Shown here: piece by piece, positions 1 to 8,343 of the stretch | How the letters are laid out: each line of letters starts with the position of its first letter | Position numbering within the stretch: the first letter of the stretch is position 1 | Assembly: GCA_012034865.1 (NCBI GenBank) | Contig: JAAUOM010000034.1 | Location: 1 to 36,611, forward strand | Source: Acaryochloris sp. CRU_2_0 | Lineage (GTDB): Bacteria > Cyanobacteriota > Cyanobacteriia > Thermosynechococcales > Thermosynechococcaceae | Length of the DNA: 36,611 nucleotides | Reading direction: 5' to 3' | Position numbers and translations under genes: made by a program | Notes under the pieces: model-generated | Database searches by the model: none | What the model was told of the DNA's origin: nothing | What the model saw: the letters and a program-made list of their open reading frames with translations, nothing else

Positions 1-185
1 TTAAAGATTTGATGGGTAAAGCCGAGACTAAAACGGGTCTGAAGGTCTTGACCACGGTATTAGATAAGGTGTATCAAACGGGGCGAAAAGTCACTCAGGA
101 GTTTAAGGAATCAATGGAAATTATTTTTGATGCTTACCTCCCAAAATGGAATTACACGGCTAAACCTCAGAAAGCTGGATTCTAG
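1..185 (+). CDS. ISAzo13-like transposase, C-terminal end (partial)
   Basis: Open from the window edge to a TAG at 183-185; reading from base 3 gives 60 residues. The segment holds TKTGLKV, then GRKVT, and near the end PKWNYT followed by a basic tail. This resembles the C-terminus of ISAzo13-family DDE transposases, which commonly end in a WNYT motif. Everything upstream, including the catalytic residues, lies outside the window. The IS identity is supported by a terminal inverted repeat overlapping the stop codon, which matches the repeat in front of the transposase start at the right edge. Family assignment is from recalled motifs and not a search. Confidence 0.65.
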   Translation, partial: KDLMGKAETKTGLKVLTTVLDKVYQTGRKVTQEFKESMEIIFDAYLPKWNYTAKPQKAGF

Positions 186-206
186 ATCTTATTTAAGCCA
201 CAATCC
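182..206. repeat. Right terminal inverted repeat of the left IS copy
   Basis: The reverse complement of this 25-base segment matches 36430-36454 at 23 of 25 positions. It begins at the transposase stop codon. The copy at the right edge sits about 50 bases ahead of a transposase ATG. That is the arrangement expected for IRR of one copy and IRL of another. The exact outer boundary cannot be fixed from the sequence alone. Confidence 0.7.
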
Positions 207-276
207 AAAGACAAGACTAAGGTTCTGTCAAGAATTTTTTGATATAGCGATCTTAAAGAGGGTGCGATCGCTAGAT

Positions 277-753
277 TTAGGTGGTAGAGGTATAGATATA
301 AATCTGTTTCGTTTGCAGATCGATGCCGATCCAACCCTGGAGCCGATTGGTATAGGGCTGAAGTTGATAAAATTCCAACGTTGAATAATCGGAAGCATTG
401 ACCCACCAAGGTTTTTTGGGTTGAGGTGCTGCATAATCAGGCTGAATTTTTAGCGGAATCAATTTCCTTTGCCACGCAAGCAGATCAGAAGGACGAACTC
501 TAACCATGCCGAATGAAACATAATCGCTGGGACCTAGGTTGCCATCCCCCAATTGCTGCTCCGCGTAAAAAGCATCTTGCAACGGACTGGGTAGCGGTTC
601 TTGAACCGCCAAAATTTGGGTCACGGCTTTGACCCGCTCCGCCTGAGTTCCCTTGACTTCCCACATTTGTGTAGGAACACCCCGAATGGAATTTGGCGAT
701 ATACAACCGGTTACCAGGGCTAAACAGAGGAGTAGAATTGTTGAAGCTTTCAT
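277..753 (-). CDS. Predicted lipoprotein of unknown function
   Basis: A 158-residue protein starting at the ATG 753-751; an in-frame TTG one codon upstream is less likely. The N-terminus is a lipoprotein signal: a short basic start, a hydrophobic run, and the lipobox LVTGC with the lipidated cysteine at about residue 17. The mature part contains no domain I recognise. It is rich in aromatic residues toward the C-terminus (KKPWW, LEFYQLQPY) and ends in a short beta-like segment with alternating Ile and Tyr. It is probably anchored to the plasma or outer membrane. It is divergent from tsaE. The IS end lies 71 bases beyond its stop codon. Confidence 0.7.
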   Translation of the reverse strand: MKASTILLLCLALVTGCISPNSIRGVPTQMWEVKGTQAERVKAVTQILAVQEPLPSPLQDAFYAEQQLGDGNLGPSDYVSFGMVRVRPSDLLAWQRKLIPLKIQPDYAAPQPKKPWWVNASDYSTLEFYQLQPYTNRLQGWIGIDLQTKQIYIYTSTT

Positions 754-879
754 CAATATCTAGGGATAGTTTGACGCTGGAAACTAAGTATCACCCCATA
801 CCCAACACTCATTTTTTACGACCCAAGTATGGTAGCCGATTTGTTGTAGCATACCCCTGATTGCACTGATGAATCTACT

Positions 880-1371
880 GTGACCACAGCATCCGTTTTT
901 TTGGCTGACTTGGCGGCGACCTGCCGTTTAGGCATAGCCCTGGGTGAAAGATTAACAGCGGGTAGTGTTCTCCTTTTAGAAGGTGAGCTTGGGTCTGGTA
1001 AAACCTCTCTTGTTCAAGGGATAGGGCAAGGACTGGGGATTGCAGGTGTTATTGTCAGCCCCACCTTTACCCTGATCAATGAGTATCCTGAAGGGCGAGT
1101 TCCCCTCTATCACTTGGATTTATACCGTTTATCTTCCCAGCAAGTGGAGGAGTTGTCTTTAGAACTCTATTGGCAAGGGGTTGAGGTTCCGCCAGGGATT
1201 GTGGCCATTGAATGGTCTGAGCGTCTGTTGTACCGACCTAGAGACTATTTACACATTTGCTTACACCATCAAGGAACTGCTAGACAAGCAGAGTTAAGGC
1301 TTGAGGGTAACCTCCCTAGCCTTGACATAAACCAGCTACGACTAGCTGTGGAGGGTAAAACTAACGGATAG
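880..1371 (+). CDS. tsaE: tRNA threonylcarbamoyladenosine biosynthesis ATPase TsaE
   Basis: A 163-residue protein of normal family length. TsaE is the P-loop ATPase that works with TsaB and TsaD to put threonylcarbamoyl on A37 of tRNAs reading ANN codons. The Walker A motif GELGSGKT lies at about residues 35-42. It is followed by the conserved SPTFTLINEY segment (about 60-69), the HLDLYRL motif (about 77-83) and AIEWSER (about 109-115). These are the diagnostic blocks of the family. The start is a GTG at 880; the nearby ATG at 869 is in another frame and meets a stop at once. It converges on ftsX with about 70 bases between stops and no clear hairpin terminator. Confidence 0.93.
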   Translation: MTTASVFLADLAATCRLGIALGERLTAGSVLLLEGELGSGKTSLVQGIGQGLGIAGVIVSPTFTLINEYPEGRVPLYHLDLYRLSSQQVEELSLELYWQGVEVPPGIVAIEWSERLLYRPRDYLHICLHHQGTARQAELRLEGNLPSLDINQLRLAVEGKTNG

Positions 1372-1441
1372 CCAAGGATCTGTGCAAAGAATTATCAGAA
1401 TCCTTATTTGCTGAGTAACCTGTGGAATGTTCGCTAATGAC

Positions 1442-2377
1442 CTATTTGAGCGCCAATCGGCGTACTGCGAATAGGCTACCAATAATGCCAACGATACTGC
1501 CAAACCCCACGAGAATGAGGGGCAAGGCCAACATCTGCCAACTATTGAGGCGCAAACCATCCCCCAAGGTTTGCAGAAAGTTGGGTTGCTGGGCAAAGAT
1601 GGTGCGCACGAACTGGTGGGTGAGAGCGATCGCTCCCCAGGCCATCACAGCCCCAACCAAGCCAAAGGTAATTCCTTGCAAGATAAAGGGTAAATAGATC
1701 CAACTGGTGGTAGCACCCACTAATTTCATGACTTCGATTTCTTGGTTGCGCGCCACCACAATGAGGCGAATGGTAGTGGTGATGACTGCGATCGCAGTCA
1801 AGGTCAGCAAGGCTACCACCCCTAAACTGACTTGGCTAAAGCCCCGATTCAACTGGGTCAGATGCTGGAGGGCTTCATCTAGATATTGAACGCTTTCTAC
1901 CCCCGGCAATTGGGCTATTTTCGTCGCCAACATTGGTACAGCGCTCACCGACTTGGCCTGCACCTGCAAAGCATCCACGAGGGGATTTTCGCCTAATCCT
2001 TCGGTGACCCCAGCCATATCAGTGGTCCCTAAATCCGTGAGCAGTTCCTGCCAAGCCTGATCCTTGGGGATAACATCAATCCTAGATACATCGGCAAATT
2101 GGGCGACCGTAGACTGAAATTGCTCACCCCGGATGTCGGGCTGCAGATAGACAGCTACTTCAAAGCGTGACCCCAACTGGTTGAGCAACCCACTGACTTG
2201 CCAGGAGGTTTGTAAGCTGATACCCAGCAAAAACAGCAGCACCGTCACTGTACTGATCGCCGCCCAATTCATCCAGCCGCCTCGGCGCAGCCCCCGACTT
2301 GTTTCTTGCAGCAGATAGCTGAGCTTGGTGGCCACCAGCTTTAAGTTTTCGGGGATCGGTAAGGGATGGGCACGCAT
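1442..2377 (-). CDS. ftsX: FtsX-like cell division permease
   Basis: A 311-residue protein with FtsX architecture. A cytoplasmic N-terminus containing the LLQETSRGLRRGGWMNW block leads to a first membrane helix at about 38-57. An extracytoplasmic loop follows (about 60-175), then three more helices in the C-terminal half within a FtsX/MacB-type permease core. FtsX forms an inner-membrane complex with FtsE that couples ATP hydrolysis to periplasmic peptidoglycan hydrolase activation at division. Its ATG overlaps the ftsE stop codon by one base (TAATG), so the two are translationally coupled, as expected for a complex with fixed stoichiometry. Confidence 0.9.
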   Translation of the reverse strand: MRAHPLPIPENLKLVATKLSYLLQETSRGLRRGGWMNWAAISTVTVLLFLLGISLQTSWQVSGLLNQLGSRFEVAVYLQPDIRGEQFQSTVAQFADVSRIDVIPKDQAWQELLTDLGTTDMAGVTEGLGENPLVDALQVQAKSVSAVPMLATKIAQLPGVESVQYLDEALQHLTQLNRGFSQVSLGVVALLTLTAIAVITTTIRLIVVARNQEIEVMKLVGATTSWIYLPFILQGITFGLVGAVMAWGAIALTHQFVRTIFAQQPNFLQTLGDGLRLNSWQMLALPLILVGFGSIVGIIGSLFAVRRLALK

Positions 2378-3141
2378 TAGAGAGTTTGGCCTACTGGGGT
2401 CACTTTTAAACGGCCCTGATCGAGTTGGGCTACGGGGGCTTGCACCGCTTGGATCAATCCCAGGTCATGGGTGGTAATCACGACGGTGATTCCCAAATTA
2501 TTGAGTTTTTTGAGAATCCCTAAAACATGTAAAGCATTGTCTTGATCAAGATTGCCGGTGGGTTCATCAGCCAACAGCAATTTAGGCGAACCGACAATCG
2601 CTCGGGCAATACTGGCTCGTTGTTGCTCTCCGCCAGATAATTGACTGGGAAAACAATCAGCCCGTGCCTGTAGCCCTACCAGTTTCAAGGTTGGCTGTAA
2701 GCGCCGTTCGATTTCGGTCTTGGGAATTCCTTGCGATCGCAGCACAAAGGCCACATTCTCAGCCACTGTCCAGCGGGGAATCAGCTTGTAATCCTGAAAG
2801 ACCACCCCCAATTGTCGCCGCAAATGGGACAAGCGATTGCCCTTGAGTAATCCCACATTCATCCCCGCAACTCGCACTTCACCGCGATCTGCCTGCTCAG
2901 CCCCATACATTAACTTCATGAGGGTAGTTTTCCCAGCCCCTGAGGTTCCTGTCACAAACAGGAAATCGCCCTGTTTCAGGGTTAAGTTAATCTCTAACAG
3001 ACTAAATTGAGTGTGGGGATAGACCTTACAAACTCCCCGCAATTGCACCGTATAGGAATTGCTAGAAGTTTCAACTTGAGTGTGCAAGCGTTGGAAAGTC
3101 GAAGTCATAGCGGGGAAAAAAGTTACTGGGTTCATAGTCAT
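2377..3141 (-). CDS. ftsE: FtsE-like ABC transporter ATPase
   Basis: A 254-residue ABC ATPase. The Walker A motif GTSGAGKTT lies at about residues 65-73, the signature LSGGEQQR at about 168-175, and Walker B LLLADEPTG at about 188-196, followed by the switch-histidine segment ITTHD. The LMYGAEQADRGEV block after Walker A is typical of FtsE. There is an N-terminal extension of about 30 residues before the ATPase core; later in-frame ATG codons at residues 3 and 12 could be the true start. The annotated ATG directly follows the TAA of the glycosyltransferase gene. FtsE is the cytoplasmic nucleotide-binding partner of FtsX in the next gene. Confidence 0.9.
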   Translation of the reverse strand: MTMNPVTFFPAMTSTFQRLHTQVETSSNSYTVQLRGVCKVYPHTQFSLLEINLTLKQGDFLFVTGTSGAGKTTLMKLMYGAEQADRGEVRVAGMNVGLLKGNRLSHLRRQLGVVFQDYKLIPRWTVAENVAFVLRSQGIPKTEIERRLQPTLKLVGLQARADCFPSQLSGGEQQRASIARAIVGSPKLLLADEPTGNLDQDNALHVLGILKKLNNLGITVVITTHDLGLIQAVQAPVAQLDQGRLKVTPVGQTL

Positions 3142-3897
3142 TTATCTCAAAGTATCCAAGAAAGAGCACCAGGCAAAATGGGGAAGAGCCAGCATACGCC
3201 GCCATCGCCAAGGTTCTTGGTATAAGCGATAAACCCATTCCAAGTTATTGTCGCGGAGCCACCCTGGGGCACGGGTTTTGGTTTCAGCCCAGATATCAAA
3301 GCTGCCCCCCACACCTACCCAAACTGAATGGGGGCAGAGATGCCGATGCTCTGCTATCCAAAATTCTTGGCGAGGAACACCCAAGCCCACAAAAATGACC
3401 TGGGGTTGTTGCTGTTGTAAAGTCTGACAAAAGCCGTCCATTTCTTCCCCCACAATGTAACCATGCTGGGTGCCAATAATATTCACCTGGGGCAATTGTT
3501 GCTGCCATTTATGAGCGGCTTTCTCCGTCACCCCTGGTTCCCCACCAAAGAAACAGAAAGACCACGGTTGTTGTTGGACAGAGGTATGCAACAGCGATGT
3601 GGCGAGTTCAATACCGGGGCAGCGATCAATTTTGCGTCCTCGCAAACGAAAATGCATGACCACGCCTGCCCCATCCGGGATAACCAACTCTGCTTGCTGA
3701 ATCACTGCAGCCAACTCAGGACTGATCCGCGCTTGCATGGTCATTTCAGCATTCAACGTGACAACATGGACTCCTTGCCCCTGAGCAATTTGAGTAGCCA
3801 GCCACTGCGGATAGTTGGGCAGAATATCAACGGATAACCCCAAAATCGGTAAGGATTGGGGTTGCTCAGAGGTTAGCTGCATTTGCACCAGTTCCAT
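3142..3897 (-). CDS. WecG/TagA/CpsF family glycosyltransferase
   Basis: A 251-residue protein with the compact WecG/TagA/CpsF fold. It carries the VTLNAEMTMQARISPEL block at about 45-61, the PDGAGVV motif at about 74-80 with the catalytic-type aspartate, and the FVGLGVPRQEFW block at about 170-181. A further GVGGSFDIWAE segment with a downstream RAPGW lies near 196-215. Enzymes of this family transfer N-acetylmannosaminuronic acid, N-acetylmannosamine or glucose-type sugars to lipid-linked acceptors during exopolysaccharide or wall polymer synthesis; the substrate here cannot be inferred. It is the first gene of a tight operon with ftsE and ftsX. The sequence gives no reason to prefer a particular polymer. 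Confidence 0.87.
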   Translation of the reverse strand: MELVQMQLTSEQPQSLPILGLSVDILPNYPQWLATQIAQGQGVHVVTLNAEMTMQARISPELAAVIQQAELVIPDGAGVVMHFRLRGRKIDRCPGIELATSLLHTSVQQQPWSFCFFGGEPGVTEKAAHKWQQQLPQVNIIGTQHGYIVGEEMDGFCQTLQQQQPQVIFVGLGVPRQEFWIAEHRHLCPHSVWVGVGGSFDIWAETKTRAPGWLRDNNLEWVYRLYQEPWRWRRMLALPHFAWCSFLDTLR

Positions 3898-4015
3898 TCC
3901 CTATACTTCATGTCTCTAAACTGTACTGTGAGTTTTATCTGTGCATCTCTAGATTGATCTATAAAATAATCGCACTCACAACTCTACATTTGCTTACACA
4001 AGAAATAAGGTCATT

Positions 4016-4030
4016 GTAACCGTAGGTTAC
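4016..4030. promoter_or_regulatory. Short palindrome upstream of the glycosyltransferase-ftsEX operon
   Basis: GTAACC, a GTA spacer and GGTTAC form a 6-bp perfect dyad in the 191-base gap between the glycosyltransferase start and the pentapeptide-repeat gene stop. It lies about 120 bases before the glycosyltransferase ATG. It could be an operator or part of a terminator for the pentapeptide gene. No T-run follows it, so a classic intrinsic terminator is not supported. Confidence 0.25.
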
Positions 4031-4088
4031 CCACGGGATTAACCGATCTTGCCATTATCTGTAAGTGTTCAGTATCGAGCTATTCTAA

Positions 4089-5645
4089 TCATTTAGGACT
4101 GCGATAGCACCGAAATTCACGGCCATCGGGCAGCGTTGCTCTACAAAGATTGGTGTTGAGAAACTTAATATTGCTGAGGGTAGCAGATTGGAAGTTAGCT
4201 TGCATTAAATTGGCTCCAGTTAAGTCTGCATTGCTCAAATTTGCATTGCTCAAGTTTGCAGAAAACAGATTACTGTTGACCAAGATAGCGCCCCTTAAAT
4301 TGGCATTTGTTAAATCTGCCTCCTCAAGATTTGCCCCAGTCAGGTTGGCTCCTGAAAGATTGGTCTCGCTCAAGTTAGCGCCCCTTAAATTACTACCGCT
4401 TAGATTGACATCACTCAAGTCATTCCCCTGCATATCCACTTTTTGCAAATCTAGCTGGCGGAGATCAGACCCCTTTAATTTCATGCCTTTGAGGGTTGCG
4501 CCTGTTAATTTACTGCCGCGAATGCTTGTATTGATCAGCTCACTGCCACTGAGATCAGCTCCTCTGAGATTACTGCCAACGAGATTGGCTTCGTTGAGGT
4601 TGGCTGAGCGCAGATCTGCGGAGAAAAGATTGGCATCGCGGAGGTTAGTTTGGCTCAGATTCGCCTTTTTAAGATTGGCACGATCTAAATTGGCACGAGC
4701 CAGATTAGTCTGGCTTAAGTCGGTTCCTTCTAAATAGGCACTTTGTAAGTCCACATGACTTAGGGTGGTCTGCTGTAGACGGGCTGCTCTGAGGTCGGTT
4801 GCCCTTAAGCTGGCCTGGGTGAGATCGGAACTGTTAAAGGTTGTGTTTCTCAGATCGCTAATAAAAAAACTCGACTGTTGTAAATTGGCTTGTGCAAAGT
4901 TGGCATTGCTCAAGAGGGTTCCTTCCACGGTGGCTTTGAACAAATTTGCACCGGTTAAGTTGATGTCTCTTAAATCGGCACCGCTGAGATTTGCCCCTGC
5001 AAGATCCACATACATCAGATTGGGGCTTGCTTGATCTTGCAGCGATACTAAGGGAAGGAGTGCGACGGTCTCAAAGTTGAAATGATCTGATCGGATGACC
5101 AGTGGTTTGAATGGCTCAAAAGTAAACCTGTTGAGTATCGGGTTTGTTGCATCTAAGGGGGTGAAATGAAGGGTGTCTGGATGGATGCTTTTCAGGCCAG
5201 ATGGATTCAGATTCAGCCCTAGGAATCCAGAGGCAAACGGTTCTGGGCTACCCACACCTTGATTGACCAATCGCCAAACCAGATGCCATTTAGGATCCAG
5301 TTTGGTGCGATCGCTCAAACGACTGTTTTTGAGATAGGCTCCTTCTAAGGTGGCATTTTCTAGGTTGGCCTCTTCTAAATTGGCATTGCGTAAATCAGTT
5401 CGAGTCAGATTGGCTTTGTTGAGAAAGGCACCCCTCAAATCGGCTCCATTGAGATTGGCGTCCGTCAGATTTGCACCCATCAAGTTGACTTGGCGCAAAT
5501 AAGATCCTTTCAAATCTGCGTTGCTTAAATTACAACCCACACATTCATGGGTTTCCTTAAGGCGTTGAAGGTGAGCAGGATCGGCAGCGATCGCTGTTTG
5601 TGGCAACGTGAGTGTCAATAAAGCTGCGATCGCTGAGTATTTCAT
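4089..5645 (-). CDS. Exported pentapeptide-repeat protein
   Basis: A 518-residue protein. A signal peptide of about 20 residues ends in AIAA, so the product is probably periplasmic or thylakoid-lumenal. Directly after it comes a Cys pair (ECVGCNLSNADL) that recurs at the start of many cyanobacterial exported pentapeptide proteins. Pentapeptides of the A(D/N)LXX type run in two blocks, about residues 38-110 and about 205-505. A non-repeat insert of about 95 residues, rich in Pro and Phe, separates them. Tandem pentapeptides form a right-handed quadrilateral beta helix. Function is unknown; such proteins act mostly as scaffolds. It is divergent from the TPR gene with about 70 bases between starts, so the two may share a promoter region. 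Confidence 0.85.
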   Translation of the reverse strand: MKYSAIAALLTLTLPQTAIAADPAHLQRLKETHECVGCNLSNADLKGSYLRQVNLMGANLTDANLNGADLRGAFLNKANLTRTDLRNANLEEANLENATLEGAYLKNSRLSDRTKLDPKWHLVWRLVNQGVGSPEPFASGFLGLNLNPSGLKSIHPDTLHFTPLDATNPILNRFTFEPFKPLVIRSDHFNFETVALLPLVSLQDQASPNLMYVDLAGANLSGADLRDINLTGANLFKATVEGTLLSNANFAQANLQQSSFFISDLRNTTFNSSDLTQASLRATDLRAARLQQTTLSHVDLQSAYLEGTDLSQTNLARANLDRANLKKANLSQTNLRDANLFSADLRSANLNEANLVGSNLRGADLSGSELINTSIRGSKLTGATLKGMKLKGSDLRQLDLQKVDMQGNDLSDVNLSGSNLRGANLSETNLSGANLTGANLEEADLTNANLRGAILVNSNLFSANLSNANLSNADLTGANLMQANFQSATLSNIKFLNTNLCRATLPDGREFRCYRSPK

Positions 5646-5716
5646 CTACAAAACTCCTACAGAGAATGCGATCTTTAAAGTTAAATATAGTGTATTCCAA
5701 TTCCTGGGGGGACTCT

Positions 5717-7357
5717 ATGCAGCCGCACTTAAACTGGTTAGGCATTCAAACCCTGACACTACTGTTATGGGTGAGTAGCGCCCCTATGCTGCTAGCTCAG
5801 GTGAATTTTCAAGAAAAATTAAAGGATTTTCCCTACTGGTCAAATCTCTGTAACTTGCAAGCCGATGCAGGGGCTTACGAGGACGCCTTAAAATCCTGTG
5901 AAGGTGCGATCGCGCTTGAGCGAGAGGATGCAGGGATTTGGGCAGACTACAGCGGTGTTCTCCTCAACCTGAAGAAATATCCAGATGCGATCGCTGCTGC
6001 TGAAAAATCCCTGCAACTCAACCCCAAAACTTCCTTAGCAATTACCTATCAGTGTATGGCTTTTTATGGGTTACAACGCTATGAAGAGGCTTTGGATACC
6101 TGTACCCTTGCCCTGAAGGTGGATGGCAACTGGGGACGATTTTCCCCCGCTCTGGCTTGGCGACAACGGGGGATCCTCCTCAGCCACAGAACGGAGTATG
6201 AGCAGGCGATTATTGCTTTTGATCGAACCTTATTGCTAGAGCCGAAGGATTCTCTGACCTTGGCCTATCGCTGTCAAGCGTTGGTGCAATTGCAGCGAAA
6301 TGAGGCGGCAATTGACTCTTGCGATCAAGCCTTGGCAGGGAATGGCAAATGGGGGGATAAAACCGCCGCTTTTGCCTGGATAAATCGGGGACTGGCTCAC
6401 CGTCAACTTCAACAGTGGGTCAAGGCGATCGCCGATTATGACCAAGCCCTGGCCATCGAACCTGCAAATGCCCTCGCTTGGGCCGCAGAGGGGGTTATAT
6501 TCGAGAATTTAGCTCGGTTTAACGAATCCCTGACCTCCTACGATCGCGCCCTGCAAATCAACCCTAAATTTTCGCTGGCCCAAGCAGGTCGATGTACCAT
6601 GCTCAACCAACTCGAACAGTATAAAGAGGCTTTAGCAGCCTGCGATCAAGCCATTCAGGGCGATGGCAATTGGCAGGATAAATTTCCAGCTCAAGCTTGG
6701 AATCAGCGGGCGAAAGCCCTGACTGGCCTAGGAAAATACGAAGAAGCCCTGGCCTCAGCCAATCGCGCTGTGGGGATGGCTCTCAACTACACCGAAGCTT
6801 GGAGCGATCGCAGTGCAATTTTGTGGTACTTACAGCAATATGAAGCAGCACTAGATTCAACGCAGCGGGCGATTCAACTCAATCCCAACTATGCAAAAGC
6901 ATGGCTGAATCGAGGCATTATCTTCAAGGCGATGGGGCAAACTCAGGATTCCTTACAAGCCTACGATGAAGCATTACGACTCGACCCCATAGATTCCGAA
7001 GCCTGGGTGAATCGCGCGATCGTGCTGCTAGAGCTGGGGGAATTGAATACAGCGCTGACTTCGATTGATAACGGGCTGCAATTGAATCCGACATCCTTTT
7101 TGGGTTGGTATAACAAGGGCGTCATTTTAGTGAAATTGCGTCGGTATGAAGAAGCACTGATTACCTATGAACAAGCAGCAAAAATAAAACCGAATGACGC
7201 CAATGTCTTCACCGGATTTGGTCTGGCGCTTTTTTTCCTGAAACGTTATCCAGAAGCCATTACAGCCCTGCAAGCAGCACTGAAGCTAGATCCAACCCTC
7301 AGCCTTGCTCAAGAGGCTTTAAAAACAGCAACGGAACGGCAAACGCCTCAAAACTAA
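5717..7357 (+). CDS. Exported TPR-repeat protein
   Basis: A 546-residue protein. I place the start at the ATG 5717 because a purine-rich TGGGGGGACT stands just before it and a hydrophobic signal-like segment (about residues 8-26) follows. A longer in-frame extension to 5612 would place charged sequence ahead of the signal and overlap the divergent gene. Behind the signal, roughly a dozen tetratricopeptide repeats are visible through recurring YEEAL or YPEAI and ALxLNP or LQLNP signatures. TPR solenoids are protein-protein interaction scaffolds. Sequence alone gives no partner. Its stop overlaps by four bases the stop of the oppositely oriented YkvA-like gene. Confidence 0.85.
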   Translation: MQPHLNWLGIQTLTLLLWVSSAPMLLAQVNFQEKLKDFPYWSNLCNLQADAGAYEDALKSCEGAIALEREDAGIWADYSGVLLNLKKYPDAIAAAEKSLQLNPKTSLAITYQCMAFYGLQRYEEALDTCTLALKVDGNWGRFSPALAWRQRGILLSHRTEYEQAIIAFDRTLLLEPKDSLTLAYRCQALVQLQRNEAAIDSCDQALAGNGKWGDKTAAFAWINRGLAHRQLQQWVKAIADYDQALAIEPANALAWAAEGVIFENLARFNESLTSYDRALQINPKFSLAQAGRCTMLNQLEQYKEALAACDQAIQGDGNWQDKFPAQAWNQRAKALTGLGKYEEALASANRAVGMALNYTEAWSDRSAILWYLQQYEAALDSTQRAIQLNPNYAKAWLNRGIIFKAMGQTQDSLQAYDEALRLDPIDSEAWVNRAIVLLELGELNTALTSIDNGLQLNPTSFLGWYNKGVILVKLRRYEEALITYEQAAKIKPNDANVFTGFGLALFFLKRYPEAITALQAALKLDPTLSLAQEALKTATERQTPQN

Positions 7358-8135
7358 GCTTCTTCTTCATCTTTGATCGTAATCCCTTTGTCTTCGAGGA
7401 GCATTTGTAATGCCTTCTGGCTATTGCCATCGTCAATCAGCTCCAGAATGGTTTTGGTCTTCACATCCCTTAACTTATTGCGATAAAGGGAAGACACCCC
7501 CAGCAAGCAAACGCCAATCCCCACAAACGTATCGTCTAAGCTGCCCAAGGCCGGAATGAAATCTGGGATAGCATCCACTGGGGCTAGCATATAGGCAACA
7601 CCCAGGCAGGTATTAAAAAAGCCCATCACATACCCTTCAATATTTCTGGGGTCAAAGGTTGCCCAGGCTAGACAGTAGGCACAGATAAAGATAAATAGGC
7701 GAAAGACGAGATCAACATAAGAGGCGATGTGGGTGGCAGTTGCGCCAATTCCTTTCCAGAACTGCCACCCTGGGGCTTTGGGGAGACACCAGGGAGAGGC
7801 GGTTTATGGAACAGCTCCCTCAGCCATGAGGTATGGTCAACGAGAAAACCAAGAAAGCCGAGTAAAAAGTAGACCGTCGCTAAGATCAATAAAAATGCCG
7901 TGAGTGCTTTAGCGCCATCATACTTTTTAAATTCCACTAAAGTTCTTGGAAAGCTGGGCAAGAGTTCAAATTTATAGGACTCAGATTCTTTTTTAGACAA
8001 CTCAGAGTCTTTGGGTTTCGGTTGAGAGACCCCAGCAGATTGAGGGGTTGGCCAACAGGTCGGATCGACCACCTGAGACTGAGATTTTGGCTTCGTGGAT
8101 CCAATGATTTCTCCCGAAGGCGTTCGATGTAACAT
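7354..8135 (-). CDS. YkvA/DUF1232 membrane protein, reading frame split by a -1 shift
   Basis: Two overlapping frames read as one gene. The first starts at the ATG 8135, preceded by GAAGGGGG. It encodes a Pro/Ser/Lys-rich cytoplasmic part and a membrane helix (about 85-107), and runs on to a stop at 7668 as a 155-residue product. The second frame has no visible start of its own near its beginning. From about 7776 it encodes another membrane segment and then the DUF1232 core with APVDAIPDFIP and LDD. Joining them with a -1 shift at 7776-7782 gives about 260 residues with three or four membrane segments. DUF1232 proteins are of unknown function. Either the shift is programmed (see the signal at 7731-7782) or one base is missing from the C4 run there. 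Confidence 0.7.
7731..7782 (-). promoter_or_regulatory. Candidate programmed -1 ribosomal frameshift signal
   Basis: On the minus strand the in-frame heptamer C CCA AAG (7782-7776) has the canonical X XXY YYZ form and correct phase relative to the ATG at 8135; the AAG is an in-frame codon. A 5-base spacer follows. Then comes a perfect 11-bp inverted repeat, arms 7770-7760 and 7741-7731 (GGGTGGCAGTT and complement), with an 18-base loop. A -1 slip moves directly into the frame encoding DUF1232. The geometry matches known -1 frameshift cassettes. The competing view is a missing C in the adjacent run, as in several other genes here; the inverted repeat exists either way. Confidence 0.4.
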
Positions 8136-8343
8136 AATACCCCCTTCTGCATTAAGAGTTTTCGTCTCTAGCACTTTTTGTCAAAGACTATAGGAGATGA
8201 ACTGTCTTCAACTCAAGCCATTGACATAAAACATTAATTAAGAGAATTTCCTTTTTTCAAACCTTTTAAGAACGATCTTTTCTGGTTGGCGATCGCAGAT
8301 AATAGGGACAACTTTGCTGGCGGGCTAACGGCTCACATCCAAC

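Noticed and set aside
4150-5034. Long plus-strand open frames opposite the pentapeptide-repeat gene.
   Set aside because: They are mirror images of the repeat (Leu/Ala/Lys/Arg periodicity) with no start signal or domain; the minus-strand gene has a signal peptide and full pentapeptide pattern.
5612-5716. Longer start for the TPR protein at 5612.
   Set aside because: It would overlap the divergent pentapeptide gene and put a charged leader before the signal peptide; the ATG at 5717 has a purine-rich upstream box.
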